DNA of 64,000 bases from Azospirillum isscasi (lineage in GTDB: Bacteria > Pseudomonadota > Alphaproteobacteria > Azospirillales > Azospirillaceae), in assembly GCF_030849505.1 (NCBI RefSeq), contig NZ_JAUJFI010000005.1, forward strand, positions 1-64,000, in the 5' to 3' direction. Below the pieces are notes generated by a model. It was not told where the DNA came from. It saw only the letters and a program-made list of their open reading frames with translations, and ran no database searches. Position 1 is the first letter of the stretch. Every line of letters starts with the position of its first letter. Of this stretch, positions 33,879 through 42,058 are shown piece after piece. Position numbers and translations under genes: made by a program.

Positions 33879-34245
33879 GTTCCTGTCTTTCTTCGTTGTT
33901 GTCGGCTGCGGATTGTTTTTGTCGGCGGCTGCCCTTGGACCGCAAAGCTAGGCCGGCGGCGCCTTCCGATCAAATGCCGTCCGACGGGGCGCCGCATGAT
34001 TGAAGTGCGGCGGGACCGTTCCCCGTTCCGGTGCTCCCGGCCAGCGGCACTCTGCCGCGGGAGGCATGGATCTTTCGAACGAGGTTGTCTCGCCGCGCCC
34101 TTGCTCCCGGCGCGTGATGTGTTAAGACGTTGAATGCCGGGTTTGCAGCGCAGCACCCGGCCATGCCGGCGCAGCGGTGCCGGTGAACCAGGGCCAGAGC
34201 CGGGGCCGCAAGACCCGGGCCGGAGAACAAGGGAAGGATAGCCGC
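33879..34245. other. Intergenic region without a recognised gene
   Basis: A 367-bp divergent gap between the dehydrogenase gene (minus) and the small gene at 34246 (plus), which must hold promoters for both. I see only weak candidates, such as TTGCTC with TAAGAC 16 bases later near 34101-34130. No convincing open frame, repeat or RNA is visible. Confidence 0.5.
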
Positions 34246-34476
34246 ATGACGAATCAGCCGGGTTTCCAGGATGCGCCGCCGGACGAGGGCACGAACCTCA
34301 CCGCCGAGCAGGAAAGCGCCATCCGCGTCCTCGCCAACAGCCTGCACCGCCTGAACGACGCGGTCGTCAAGGCCGTGGAAGCCGGCGTGACGGTCGAGCT
34401 GATGCGCACCGCCCGCTATCACAACGCGACGGGCAACTGGGGCGACCAGCTCACCCCGATGATCCGCACGAAGTAA
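34246..34476 (+). CDS. Small conserved-looking protein of unknown function
   Basis: A 76-residue acidic to neutral protein, MTNQPGFQDAPPDEGTN at its start, with an amphipathic helical middle (EQESAIRVLANSLHRLNDAVVKAVEAG, about 22-48 by eye). It ends in TARYHNATGNWGDQLTPM. There is no membrane segment or signal peptide. GGGAAGGAT lies eight bases before the ATG, and a strong terminator follows at 34499, so it looks like a genuine monocistronic gene. I do not recognise the family. Confidence 0.7.
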   Translation: MTNQPGFQDAPPDEGTNLTAEQESAIRVLANSLHRLNDAVVKAVEAGVTVELMRTARYHNATGNWGDQLTPMIRTK

Positions 34477-34498
34477 GCGGCTCATCCCATTCGTATGG

Positions 34499-34540
34499 AA
34501 GGCCCCCCGCCCGAAAGGGCAGGGGGCCTTTTCCTTTTTC
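34499..34540 (+). terminator. Intrinsic terminator
   Basis: AAGGCCCCC pairs with GGGGGCCTT, with an inner GCCC-GAAA-GGGC stem and a single opposed mismatch, followed by TTTTCCTTTTTC. It lies 22 bases beyond the stop of the small gene at 34246-34476. Confidence 0.9.
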
Positions 34541-34641
34541 GGTATCCTTCATCCTGCCCAACCAATGTTCCCGCCCCGGCGCGGAACCGCGGCGCCCTTC
34601 GCCGGTTCCTTTCCCATTTGGGCCGCAACAAGGGAACGGTC

Positions 34642-34842
34642 ATGAAAGACGCGCAGAAACTCCCTCCACAGCGTCAGGGGCAGCGTCAGGGGCAGCGTCA
34701 GGGCACGGCGGACCGTGAAGCGTTCTGGCGCATGCACTGCCTGTCGGAGCCGACCTTCACCGATCTGACGCACGGCATCTTCCTGGGCCTCGTCTGGTCG
34801 GCGGTGCTGTGGGCGCCGATGTTCATCAGCGTGCTGCTCTGA
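34642..34842 (+). CDS. Small single-span membrane protein with a QRQG repeat
   Basis: A 66-residue protein: a hydrophilic N-terminus with three tandem copies of Gln-Arg-Gln-Gly (about 10-21), a conserved-looking amphipathic part (DREAFWRMHCLSEPTFTDLTHG), then one membrane helix (GIFLGLVWSAVLWAPMFISVLL to the C-terminus). The ATG at 34642 is supported by AAGGGAAC upstream. The repeat is encoded by a 12-bp tandem repeat and could vary in copy number. The family is not recognised. Confidence 0.65.
   Translation: MKDAQKLPPQRQGQRQGQRQGTADREAFWRMHCLSEPTFTDLTHGIFLGLVWSAVLWAPMFISVLL
34672..34709 (+). repeat. 12-bp tandem repeat inside a coding region
   Basis: The unit CAGCGTCAGGGG occurs in three near-exact tandem copies within the small membrane protein gene. 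Being a multiple of three, copy-number change would keep the frame. Confidence 0.75.
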
Positions 34843-34879
34843 TCCGCCTTCCCGGCCGCGTGACCGGCCGCCTAGCCCG

Positions 34880-37057
34880 TCAGGCGGCCTTCACGGGACG
34901 CAGCAGGGCGCGGACGCGGGCGGCGAGCTGGTCCGGGGTGAAGGGCTTGGGCAGGACGGCGGCGTCGGCCTTCAGCCCGGTCAGCGATTCCGGGCTGTAG
35001 CCGGAAATCAGCAGAATCCGGATGCCGGGCCAGCGCTCCTGGACCCGCCGCGCCAGATCGATTCCCGACACGCCGTAGGGCATCACCACGTCCGACACGA
35101 TCACGTCGAAGGCCGCGTCCCGTTCCAGGATCTCCAGGGCGGCGGCGCCATGGTCGGCGGTCACCACCTCGAAGCCTTCCTGGGTCAGCCCTTCCACGGT
35201 GGCCATCAGGACCAGCGCGTTGTCCTCCACCACCAGCAGCCGCACCGGGCCGTCCGGCATCTCCGCCGCCGCCTCCGGCACCGCTTCCGGCTCCGGCGTC
35301 CGGCTGGACAGGGGCAGGGTGACGCGGACCACGGTGCCGCGGCGCGGAGCGCTGGAGATGGTGGCGTTGCCGCCCGACTGCCGGGCGAAGCCGTAGACCA
35401 TCGACAGCCCCAGCCCCGTCCCCCTGCCGTGCGGCTTGGTGGTGAAGAAGGGTTCGAAGGCGCGGGCGGCGACCTCCGGCGGCATGCCGCTGCCGGTGTC
35501 GGTGATCTCCAGAACGGCCAGGGGGCCGTCGGGCGTGTCCTCCCGGCGCGCGGCGATGCGGATGCGCCCGCCCGCCGGCATGGCGTCGCGGGCGTTGACC
35601 ACGAGGTTGAGCACCGCCAGCTCCAGCTGGACCGGGTCCACCTCCACCCGCACCGGCGCGACGGGAAGCGTCCAGTCCAGCGCGATGTCGGCGCGGATGG
35701 AGCGTTCCAAGAGATCGGCCATGGTGCGCAGGCTGTCCCCCAGATCGAGCACCTTGGGGTCCACCGCCTCCTGGCGGGAGAAGGCCAGCAACTGCCCGGT
35801 CAGCGTCCGGGCGCGCTCCAGCGCGGTGCGGGTGCCGTCCAGGTAGCGGATGCCGTCCGCCGGCAGATGCCGTTCCATCAGGTGCAGGTTGGCCAGGGCG
35901 GCGGTCAGCAGGTTGTTGAAGTCGTGGGCGACGCCGCCGGTCAACTGGCCCAGCGCCTCCAGCTTCTGCGACTGGCGCAGCGCGTTCTCCAGCGCCTCGC
36001 GGGCGCGGGCCTCCTGGGACCAGCGGCGCACCGCCCGCATCTCGCTCTGCGCGCGGCGCAGCGCCAGCAGGGTGATGCCGACCAGCGCCAGTGTCGCCGG
36101 CACGGCGAAGGCGGCGTAGATCAGGAGGTTCCGCGCCCAGCCGGCCCGGATCTCGTTCATCGGCACGCCGTAGGTGACGTAGATCGGATAGGGCGCGACA
36201 TGCATGAAGCCGTTCAGCCGCGTCACGCCGTCGATGCGGCCCCGCGTGCGGAACACGCCCTCCGTCCGCCCTTCCGCCATGGCGCCGAGCAGCGTGCTGT
36301 CCGCCGCGTGGCGCGTCTGCCGGTCGCCCATCGAGGGGAAGCGCACGAGGACGGAACCGTCGCGGCGCACGAGGGAAATCGATTCCTTCGGATCGGAGAC
36401 GACGAGCTGGTAGAAGTCCACCAGATAGTCGGTCGGCACCGCGGTCAGCAGGATGCCGTCGAACGGCCTCCCGCCCGCGGCGGAGCGGCGGCGGGTGACG
36501 TTGAACTGCCGCTTGCCCGACCCGCGGCCCGTGATCGCCTCGCTGATGAAGGCGCCGGCGTCGGCGGATGCCTGCGTCCGGAAATACTCGCGGTCGCCGA
36601 CGTTGGTCGGCGGGATCGGGAACAGGCGGCTGCCGTTGCGCACCGTGCCGTTGGGATCGATCATCCCGACGATGCCGATCTGCGGCAATTCCTCGATCAG
36701 CGTGCGCAGATAGCCGTGCAGGTCTTCGGAACGTCCGATCTCGTCCCAGCTCATGCCCGCGGTCCGCTCGTCCATCCGGTCCAGAACCTGTTCGACCGTG
36801 TCGAACACCTTCCGCGTATGCTCGTGCAGGATCAGCACGGTCTTGCGGATGTTGCGTTCCGCCTCCGCTTCCACCTCGCCATGGTCATGCCAGGCGATGG
36901 CGGCGAACAGCAGGCTGGGGACCAGGACGGAAGCCACCAGCAGGATGCGCAGCAGGCGCACCATTCCCGCCGATTCGGTTGCCAGGGCGTCGAGGTAGCG
37001 AAGGGGCATGGGCTGCCGGGTTGGGGGCGGGGAGGAGGGGCCGCGGCGGGTGGGCAC
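34880..37057 (-). CDS. Membrane hybrid sensor histidine kinase
   Basis: A 725-residue kinase with a membrane segment at 34-55, a periplasmic PDC/Cache-like sensor (about 60-308) and a second segment at 311-333. A HisKA domain follows with the phospho-acceptor His378 in [11 protein letters not shown]. The HATPase domain has an N box ([10 protein letters not shown]), a G1 box (DTGSGMP) and a G2 box ([11 protein letters not shown]). The C-terminal receiver domain carries Asp656 (VSDVVMP) and a late Lys (VLPKPF). The receiver suggests phosphorelay or self-control. The signal and partner are unknown and no response regulator lies next to it. The first start is GTG; the ATG at 37009 is an alternative. 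Confidence 0.92.
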   Translation of the reverse strand: MPTRRGPSSPPPTRQPMPLRYLDALATESAGMVRLLRILLVASVLVPSLLFAAIAWHDHGEVEAEAERNIRKTVLILHEHTRKVFDTVEQVLDRMDERTAGMSWDEIGRSEDLHGYLRTLIEELPQIGIVGMIDPNGTVRNGSRLFPIPPTNVGDREYFRTQASADAGAFISEAITGRGSGKRQFNVTRRRSAAGGRPFDGILLTAVPTDYLVDFYQLVVSDPKESISLVRRDGSVLVRFPSMGDRQTRHAADSTLLGAMAEGRTEGVFRTRGRIDGVTRLNGFMHVAPYPIYVTYGVPMNEIRAGWARNLLIYAAFAVPATLALVGITLLALRRAQSEMRAVRRWSQEARAREALENALRQSQKLEALGQLTGGVAHDFNNLLTAALANLHLMERHLPADGIRYLDGTRTALERARTLTGQLLAFSRQEAVDPKVLDLGDSLRTMADLLERSIRADIALDWTLPVAPVRVEVDPVQLELAVLNLVVNARDAMPAGGRIRIAARREDTPDGPLAVLEITDTGSGMPPEVAARAFEPFFTTKPHGRGTGLGLSMVYGFARQSGGNATISSAPRRGTVVRVTLPLSSRTPEPEAVPEAAAEMPDGPVRLLVVEDNALVLMATVEGLTQEGFEVVTADHGAAALEILERDAAFDVIVSDVVMPYGVSGIDLARRVQERWPGIRILLISGYSPESLTGLKADAAVLPKPFTPDQLAARVRALLRPVKAA

Positions 37058-37255
37058 CGTGCGCAGGGCTTGAGCGGAAAGCTATGCCGGTCCCTGGCAT
37101 CCGGGGCAACCTGAACTTTCCGGCGGCCCTATGCCTTTCGGTTGCAGGAGGGATGAGGGCGCCGCCCTTCCCGCCGTCCTTCTTCATGGCTCCGCGGGGC
37201 GGAAGCGGCGACAATGGCGCCGAACCACACGTCCCCTGCCCGGAGAACAGCCCCC

Positions 37256-37645
37256 ATGGCCCTGAAGCCCATCGAGCACGCCGACGCCGCTCCCGAGGTG
37301 CGCGCCGTCTACGACGACATCAAGGCGGCCCGCAACGTGCCGGACGTCAACAATTTCTGGAAGATGGCCGCCCACCACCCGCCGACGCTGAAGCGCACCT
37401 GGGACAGCCTGAAGGAGGTGATGGCCCCCGGCGCGCTGGACCCGCTGGTGAAGGAGATGATCTTCGTCGCGGTCAGCGTGACCAACGGGTGCGACTACTG
37501 CATCCGCTCGCACGAGGCCGCCGCCCGGCGGGCCGGCATGACCGACGCCCAGTTCGGTGAGCTGATGGCCGTCGTCGGCATGGCCAACGAGACCAACCGC
37601 CTCGCCAAGGGCTATCAGGTGGAGATCGACGAGGCGCTGAAGTGA
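37256..37645 (+). CDS. Carboxymuconolactone decarboxylase-family protein
   Basis: A 129-residue all-helical protein with the AhpD-like core: NGCDYCIRSHEAAARRAG carries the Cys-x2-Cys and His of the CMD family (about 80-97). Such proteins are usually alkylhydroperoxidase-like thiol enzymes rather than true decarboxylases. I chose the ATG at 37256, matching the conserved start; an upstream ATG adds 14 residues. It appears to be a single gene. Confidence 0.85.
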   Translation: MALKPIEHADAAPEVRAVYDDIKAARNVPDVNNFWKMAAHHPPTLKRTWDSLKEVMAPGALDPLVKEMIFVAVSVTNGCDYCIRSHEAAARRAGMTDAQFGELMAVVGMANETNRLAKGYQVEIDEALK

Positions 37646-37649
37646 TCCG

Positions 37650-38054
37650 TCAGGCGATGTCGTCGAGGGCGTCCTCCAGCGACGGATAGATGCCCTCGGC
37701 GAGCGACCCGTCCACCCGCACCGGCCTGGGCAGCACGGCCAGCGCGTCCAGCGCCCCGCGCAGCGTCAGGCCGGTGACCTCCACGAAGCCGCCGCGGTCG
37801 CCGTAGCGTCCGGCGGTCCATTCCGCGCGGTCGGGGTCGCCGTTCAGCCGTCCGTTGCAGGTGATCATCTCGTGCGTGTCGTCGCCGCCGCGGCGGTTCC
37901 AGGCCATGCCGCCGCCGCCGATGTCGCGGGGGCGGAAGCCCTGCGGCTGGACCAGATCGCGCACCGCGCGGGACACCGCCACGGCCTGGACGTCGATCTC
38001 CATCCCCACGGGGCCGCCCGCCGCCTGGGGTTCCCGTCCGATCGCCTGTTCCAT
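37650..38054 (-). CDS. Hypothetical protein
   Basis: A 134-residue protein, four bases from and convergent with the CMD-family gene. It is soluble, with several Gly/Asp/Arg-rich stretches (PRDIGGGGMAWNRRGGDDTHEM, about 42-63) and a hydrophobic GALDALAVL segment near the C-terminus. There is no signal peptide. I do not recognise the family and the coding call rests mainly on codon pattern and length. Confidence 0.55.
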   Translation of the reverse strand: MEQAIGREPQAAGGPVGMEIDVQAVAVSRAVRDLVQPQGFRPRDIGGGGMAWNRRGGDDTHEMITCNGRLNGDPDRAEWTAGRYGDRGGFVEVTGLTLRGALDALAVLPRPVRVDGSLAEGIYPSLEDALDDIA

Positions 38055-38138
38055 GGGTCCGCTCCCTGCCGGTTCCGCCTGAAACGAACAACAGGCGGGA
38101 GCGCGGCCTGTGCCGCGGCGGCGGAGAGGGAAAAGGCG

Positions 38139-38170
38139 AAAGGGCCGATGCGTTGCCGCATCGGCCCTTT
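38139..38170 (-). terminator. Terminator after the second tRNA-Pro
   Basis: AAAGGGCCGATGCG pairs perfectly with CGCATCGGCCCTTT around TTGC. On the minus strand it lies seven bases past the tRNA CCA end, with a T-rich exit. It is nearly identical to the hairpin at 38396-38427. Confidence 0.85.
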
Positions 38171-38176
38171 GCGTGA

Positions 38177-38253
38177 TGGTCGGAGAGAGAGGATTCGAAC
38201 CTCCGGCCCCTGCCTCCCGAAAGCAGTGCTCTACCAGGCTGAGCTACTCTCCG
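38177..38253 (-). tRNA. tRNA-Pro(CGG), copy 2
   Basis: A 77-base tRNA including an encoded CCA. The acceptor stem CGGAGAG/CTCTCCG, anticodon stem CTGCT/GGCAG with loop TTCGGGA (anticodon CGG, reading CCG), and T-loop GGTTCGAATCC are all present. It is identical in sequence to the copy at 38435-38511 and has its own promoter and terminator. Confidence 0.96.
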
Positions 38254-38295
38254 GTCCAATCGGTGCCGCCGTTGCCAGCGTCGCCGTGGGCCGGG

Positions 38296-38324
38296 TGTAT
38301 AGACCCTTTGCGGACCGGCTGCAA
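38296..38324 (-). promoter_or_regulatory. Promoter of tRNA-Pro copy 2
   Basis: On the minus strand TTGCAG (38324-38319) and TATACA (38301-38296) are separated by 17 bases, about 42 bases upstream of the tRNA. It matches the -35 of the other copy exactly. Confidence 0.7.
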
Positions 38325-38395
38325 CGGTATTAAGCGGCATTTGCGGTATGTTTTTTTGCCGGGGGGCGGAGAGGAAGCGTTTGGCCGGAAAAGCG

Positions 38396-38427
38396 AAAGG
38401 GCCGGTGCGTTGCCGCACCGGCCCTTT
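38396..38427 (-). terminator. Terminator after the first tRNA-Pro
   Basis: AAAGGGCCGGTGCG pairs perfectly with CGCACCGGCCCTTT around a TTGC loop, followed on the minus strand by CGCTTTTCC. It lies seven bases beyond the tRNA end and separates the two tRNA units. Confidence 0.85.
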
Positions 38428-38434
38428 GCCGTAC

Positions 38435-38511
38435 TGGTCGGAGAGAGAGGATTCGAACCTCCGGCCCCTGCCTCCCGAAAGCAGTGCTCTACCAGGCTGA
38501 GCTACTCTCCG
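38435..38511 (-). tRNA. tRNA-Pro(CGG), copy 1
   Basis: Same 77-base sequence as the copy at 38177-38253, with encoded CCA and anticodon CGG. The two genes are 258 bp apart in the same direction. Flanking sequence upstream is also similar between copies, pointing to a duplication of the whole transcription unit. Confidence 0.96.
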
Positions 38512-38552
38512 GTCCGTCGGTGGCGCCGTGGCCGGCGTCACCGTGGGCCGCG

Positions 38553-38581
38553 TATATAGCCGCTTGAACCGGGGGCTGCAA
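38553..38581 (-). promoter_or_regulatory. Promoter of tRNA-Pro copy 1
   Basis: On the minus strand TTGCAG (38581-38576) and TATATA (38558-38553) are 17 bases apart, about 41 bases before the tRNA 5' end. Confidence 0.7.
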
Positions 38582-38620
38582 CGTGAAAATCACCCCCGGC
38601 GGCGAAAAAGTTCGGTGTGC

Positions 38621-39649
38621 TTAGAAATCGCGCTCGATCACGAAATCCAGCACCTCCAGCAGGGCGGCCTTCACCGGCGTGTCGGGGAACAGGCCCAGCG
38701 CGTCCCGGGCGATGGAACCATAGTGGCGCGCGCGCTCCACCGTGTCCTTCAGCGCGTTGTGCCTGGCCATCAGCTCCTGGGCGCGCTCCAGGTCGCCCTC
38801 CCGCTGGTCCAGCTCCTCCATGGTGCGGCGCCAGAAGGCCCGCTCCTCGTCGTTGCCGCGGCGGAAGGCCAGCACGACCGGCAGGGTGATCTTGCCCTCG
38901 CGGAAGTCGTCGCCGACCGTCTTGCCCAGCTTCGCCTGGAAGGCCGAATAATCCAGCACGTCGTCCACGAGCTGGAAGGCGATGCCCAGATTCATGCCGT
39001 AGTCGTAGAGCGCCAGTTCCTCCGCCTGCGGGCGGGCGGCCACGACGGCGCCGACGCGGCAGGCGGCGGCGAACAGCTCCGCCGTCTTGGCCTTGATGAC
39101 CTCCAGATAGGCCTGCTCGCTGGTCTCGGTGTCGTTGGTGGTGCGGAGCTGCAGCACCTCGCCCTCGGCGATCACGGCGGACGCCTTGGACAGGATGCGC
39201 AGCACGTCCAGCGACCCGACCTCGACCATCAGTTCGAAGCTGCGGGAGAACAGGAAGTCGCCGACCAGCACGCTGGCCTTGTTCCCGAACACCGCGTTGG
39301 CCGAGGCGAGGCCGCGGCGCAGGTCGCTCTCGTCCACCACGTCATCGTGCAGCAGGGTGGCGGTGTGGATGAACTCCACCACCGCGGCCAGCATCTTGTG
39401 ATCCTCGCCCTTGTAGCCGCACAGCTCGGCGGCGGCGAGGGTGAGGACGGGGCGCAGCCGCTTGCCGCCGGCGGCGATGAGGTAGCCGGCAAGCTGCGGG
39501 ATCATCTCCACGGACGAATGCATCCGCTGGACGATGATCTCGTTGACCGCGCTCAGGTCATCGGCCACCAGGGCGGTCAGATCGTCGAGCGGGGTGGACT
39601 TCCGCCGTTTCGGCTCGAGGTTGGTCACGACCGCCAAGGTCGACTCCAA
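38621..39649 (-). CDS. ispB: Polyprenyl (octaprenyl-type) diphosphate synthase
   Basis: Trans-prenyltransferase making the isoprenoid side chain of ubiquinone. The first Asp-rich motif LLHDDVVDESDLRRG (about 98-112) and the second LVDDVLDYS (about 227-235) bind the allylic diphosphate and magnesium. GGKRLRPVL, typical of the family, is at 61-69. The open frame starts with a TTG at 39649 (342 residues). A TTG four codons in has GGAG six bases upstream and may be the true start. It is divergent from the DUF2007-like gene. The exact chain length of the product is not determinable here. Confidence 0.92.
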   Translation of the reverse strand: MESTLAVVTNLEPKRRKSTPLDDLTALVADDLSAVNEIIVQRMHSSVEMIPQLAGYLIAAGGKRLRPVLTLAAAELCGYKGEDHKMLAAVVEFIHTATLLHDDVVDESDLRRGLASANAVFGNKASVLVGDFLFSRSFELMVEVGSLDVLRILSKASAVIAEGEVLQLRTTNDTETSEQAYLEVIKAKTAELFAAACRVGAVVAARPQAEELALYDYGMNLGIAFQLVDDVLDYSAFQAKLGKTVGDDFREGKITLPVVLAFRRGNDEERAFWRRTMEELDQREGDLERAQELMARHNALKDTVERARHYGSIARDALGLFPDTPVKAALLEVLDFVIERDF

Positions 39650-39747
39650 TGATGATTGACGTGACGAATTCCGGCAGGGAGCATAACGGCATAGCCTCTT
39701 CGGTCAAGTCCGCAAGGCGTCCAGGGACGCAGAACAGCCGGGATTTC

Positions 39748-39963
39748 ATGAAGGAACTGCTGCGCACCACCGATCCGGTCCGCCTGAGCTGGCTTCTGGC
39801 CCTGCTGGCCGACGCGGGAATCGAGGGGATCGTGCTGGACACCCACACCAGCGTGTTGGAGGGTTCCATCGGCGCCATCCCGCGCCGCCTGATGGTGGCC
39901 GAGGACGACCACGCCCGCGCCTGCCGCCTGCTCCGCGAGGCGGGAGAGGAGTTGGGGGCGTGA
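39748..39963 (+). CDS. DUF2007-like small protein
   Basis: A 71-residue protein, MKELLRTTDPVRLSWLLALLADAG at the start in two helices, then a beta segment (IEGIVLDTHTSVLEGSIGAIPRRLMV) and a helical end. This matches the putative signal-transducing DUF2007 family (GlnB-like fold), often found near polyprenyl synthase and methyltransferase genes. Its stop overlaps the start of the following methyltransferase gene (GTGA), so the two are coupled. Confidence 0.8.
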   Translation: MKELLRTTDPVRLSWLLALLADAGIEGIVLDTHTSVLEGSIGAIPRRLMVAEDDHARACRLLREAGEELGA

Positions 39964-40706
39964 GGGTGGGGGACGAAGCGTTCGACACCCTTCTGAACGG
40001 CCGGGTGCGCCTGTTTCAGCCGCAGGCCGGCTACCGCGCCGCCATCGACCCCGTTCTGCTCGCCGCTTTCACCGCCGCGGAGCCCGGCGAGTGGGTGCTC
40101 GACGCCGGCACCGGCACCGGGGCGGCGGCGCTGTGCCTCGCCGCGCGCGTTCCCGGTGCCGCCATCGCCGGGTTGGAGAAGCGCGCGGAGGCGGCGGACT
40201 TCGCCCGGCGCAACGCCGCCCTCAACGGAATGGAAAACCGGGTGACCGTCCTCGAGGGCGATCTGCTCGCCCCGCCGCCGGATCTGGTTCCCGGAAGCTT
40301 CGACCGGGTGATGATGAACCCTCCCTACCTGCGGGCCGGGGCGGCCAGCCTGCCCCCCGACCCCTGGAAGGCCGCCGCCAATGTGGAGGGGCAGGCGGGG
40401 CTGACCGACTGGGTGCGCTTCGCCGCCGTCCTGCTGAAGCCGCGCGGCACGCTGACCATGGTCCATCGGGCCGACCGGGTGGACGAGATCCTGGCCGCCC
40501 TGCACGGCGCCCGATTCGGTTCTCTTGTGCTCGTCCCGCTCTGGCCGAAACCGGGGGAGGAGGCCCGGCGCATCCTGCTGGCGGCGAAAAAAGGGGGGCG
40601 CTCACCGGCGCGCTTCACCGCGGGGCTGGTGCTGCACGGCCCCGACGGCGCTTACAGCGCGCAGGCGCAGCGGATTCTGTGCGGCATGGAACCGCTGATC
40701 GTTTAA
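39960..40706 (+). CDS. TrmN6-type tRNA(Val) adenine methyltransferase
   Basis: A 248-residue SAM-dependent methyltransferase with motif I DAGTGTGAAALCLA (about 48-61) and the catalytic NPPY motif (about 120-123) that marks N6-adenine or N5-glutamine methylation. The layout matches proteins related to E. coli TrmN6 (YfiC), which methylates A37 of tRNA1-Val, but other substrates of the NPPY group are possible. It starts with GTG overlapping the upstream stop. Confidence 0.85.
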   Translation: MRVGDEAFDTLLNGRVRLFQPQAGYRAAIDPVLLAAFTAAEPGEWVLDAGTGTGAAALCLAARVPGAAIAGLEKRAEAADFARRNAALNGMENRVTVLEGDLLAPPPDLVPGSFDRVMMNPPYLRAGAASLPPDPWKAAANVEGQAGLTDWVRFAAVLLKPRGTLTMVHRADRVDEILAALHGARFGSLVLVPLWPKPGEEARRILLAAKKGGRSPARFTAGLVLHGPDGAYSAQAQRILCGMEPLIV

Positions 40707-40751
40707 GCCGGTGCTTTCAATCCAGCCTCAGCGCCACCATTTCAACCGGCG

Positions 40752-41642
40752 ATGAACATGACGAAGCTGCTCGCCAAACTCCCGTTCGGCCCCTGGCGCG
40801 ACGCCGGGCCGATCGTGTCCGTCCTCCGCCTGTCCGGCATCATCGGGCAGGCCGGAGCCTTCCGGCAGGGTCTGACCATGGCCGGCACGGCCGGGCTGAT
40901 CGAACGCGCCTTCGCGCCGAAGACACAGGCGGCGGTGGCGCTGGTCGTCAACTCGCCCGGCGGGTCGCCCGTGCAGTCGGCGCTGATCGCCAAGCGCATC
41001 CGCGACCTCGCCACCGAGAAGAAGGTGCCGGTCTTCGCCTTCTGCGAGGACGCGGCGGCGTCGGGCGGCTACTGGCTGGCCTGCGCGGCGGACGAGATCT
41101 GGGCGGACGAGAGCAGCATCCTCGGCTCCATCGGCGTGGTGTCCTCCGGCTTCGGCGCGCACGAGTTCATCCAGCGCTACGGCATCGAGCGCCGGCTCTA
41201 CACCGCGGGCGACAAGAAGGTGATCCTCGACCCCTTCTCGCCGGAGCGGGAGGACGGGGTGGCCCATCTGAAGGCGATCCAGGCGGAGATTCACGACGCC
41301 TTCAAGGCGATGGTCCGCGACCGCCGCGGCGCCCGTCTGAGCGGGCCGGAGGAGGAGTTGTTCTCCGGCGCCTTCTGGGCGGGGCGGCGCGCGCTGGAAC
41401 TGGGGCTGATCGACGGCATCGGCGACCTGCGCACCGTCATGCGGGGCCGCTTCGGCGAGAAGGTGCGGCTGCGCGTGGTGCAGGACGACCGGCGCTGGTT
41501 CCGCCGCATGGGCTTCCGCGTGGAGGCGCCGGTGGGCGAAATCCTGGGTGCAGGCGCGCTGGACCGGCTCGCGGCGGACCTCCCCGCGGCGGCGCTGGCC
41601 GCCGTGGAGGAACGTGCCCTGTGGTCGCGCTACGGCCTCTGA
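40752..41642 (+). CDS. S49-family serine peptidase (SppA/SohB-like)
   Basis: A 296-residue protease-fold protein resembling signal peptide peptidase. The oxyanion-region motif VVNSPGGSPVQS (about 78-89) and the catalytic-serine motif ASGGYWLACAADEI (about 115-128) are visible, followed by SILGSIGVVSSGFG. The general-base lysine of the family should lie in the second half. No signal peptide or membrane anchor is obvious, unlike typical SppA, so it may be cytosolic or peripheral. It follows the methyltransferase gene by 45 bases. Confidence 0.85.
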   Translation: MNMTKLLAKLPFGPWRDAGPIVSVLRLSGIIGQAGAFRQGLTMAGTAGLIERAFAPKTQAAVALVVNSPGGSPVQSALIAKRIRDLATEKKVPVFAFCEDAAASGGYWLACAADEIWADESSILGSIGVVSSGFGAHEFIQRYGIERRLYTAGDKKVILDPFSPEREDGVAHLKAIQAEIHDAFKAMVRDRRGARLSGPEEELFSGAFWAGRRALELGLIDGIGDLRTVMRGRFGEKVRLRVVQDDRRWFRRMGFRVEAPVGEILGAGALDRLAADLPAAALAAVEERALWSRYGL

Positions 41643-41649
41643 GCCGGCG

Positions 41650-41877
41650 TCACTGGGTCACTTCGCGCAGGCGCTCGGACGGCGGGGGGACCGGCTCGCC
41701 GCTGCGGCGGGCGTTCTCGATCCAGGCGGCGATGGCGTCGAGCGCCGCCGTGCTGGCGTCGGCGGGGGTGGCGCCGCCCGCCGTGCAGCCCGGCAGGTCG
41801 GGCACCTCGGCCACATAGCCGACGCCCTGTTCCGGGGGCAGGGGGCGGACGATGACCGGATAGGCGCTGGCGTTCAT
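41650..41877 (-). CDS. HicB-like (UPF0150) protein without a HicA partner
   Basis: A 75-residue protein with the partial RNase H fold of HicB antitoxins: YPVIVRPLPPEQGVGYVAEVPDLPG, then CTAGGATPADASTAALDAIAAWIENARRSGEP. The ATG at 41877 matches the usual HicB start; an upstream ATG exists at 41914. HicB normally follows a small HicA toxin gene, but no HicA-like frame is next to it. It converges with the S49 peptidase gene, seven bases away. It could be an orphan or a regulator of another target. Confidence 0.8.
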   Translation of the reverse strand: MNASAYPVIVRPLPPEQGVGYVAEVPDLPGCTAGGATPADASTAALDAIAAWIENARRSGEPVPPPSERLREVTQ

Positions 41878-42058
41878 GACGGTGCGTCTCCTCTGGGCGC
41901 GGTTTTCCTCCATTAGGTGCCGCTTCCGCTCCGGACGACAAGGATTCTTTGCGCTGGACGGCTGCATCTTTCGATATTCGGTCCATTTTCGGCGGACCAA
42001 CCTTTTGGGGTGAAGGCCGCTCTTGACCGGGCCGCCCCGCAGGCCCTAATCCTCCCCC

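Noticed and set aside
34672-34709. 12-bp tandem repeat as a CRISPR-like or regulatory array
   Set aside because: It has only three copies, is in frame within a small gene and encodes a simple QRQG motif.
38177-38511. Tandem tRNA-Pro genes as an integration (att) site of a mobile element
   Set aside because: No integrase, no cargo genes and no partial tRNA 3' end repeat is present. Complete duplicates with promoters and terminators fit simple tandem duplication.
39960-40706. Protein glutamine methyltransferase PrmC/HemK
   Set aside because: The NPPY motif alone does not distinguish them. The N-terminal helical domain of PrmC is missing, and the layout and neighbours fit TrmN6 better.
41650-42000. 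HicAB toxin-antitoxin pair
   Set aside because: Only a HicB-like frame can be supported; no HicA-like partner is found within the gaps around it.
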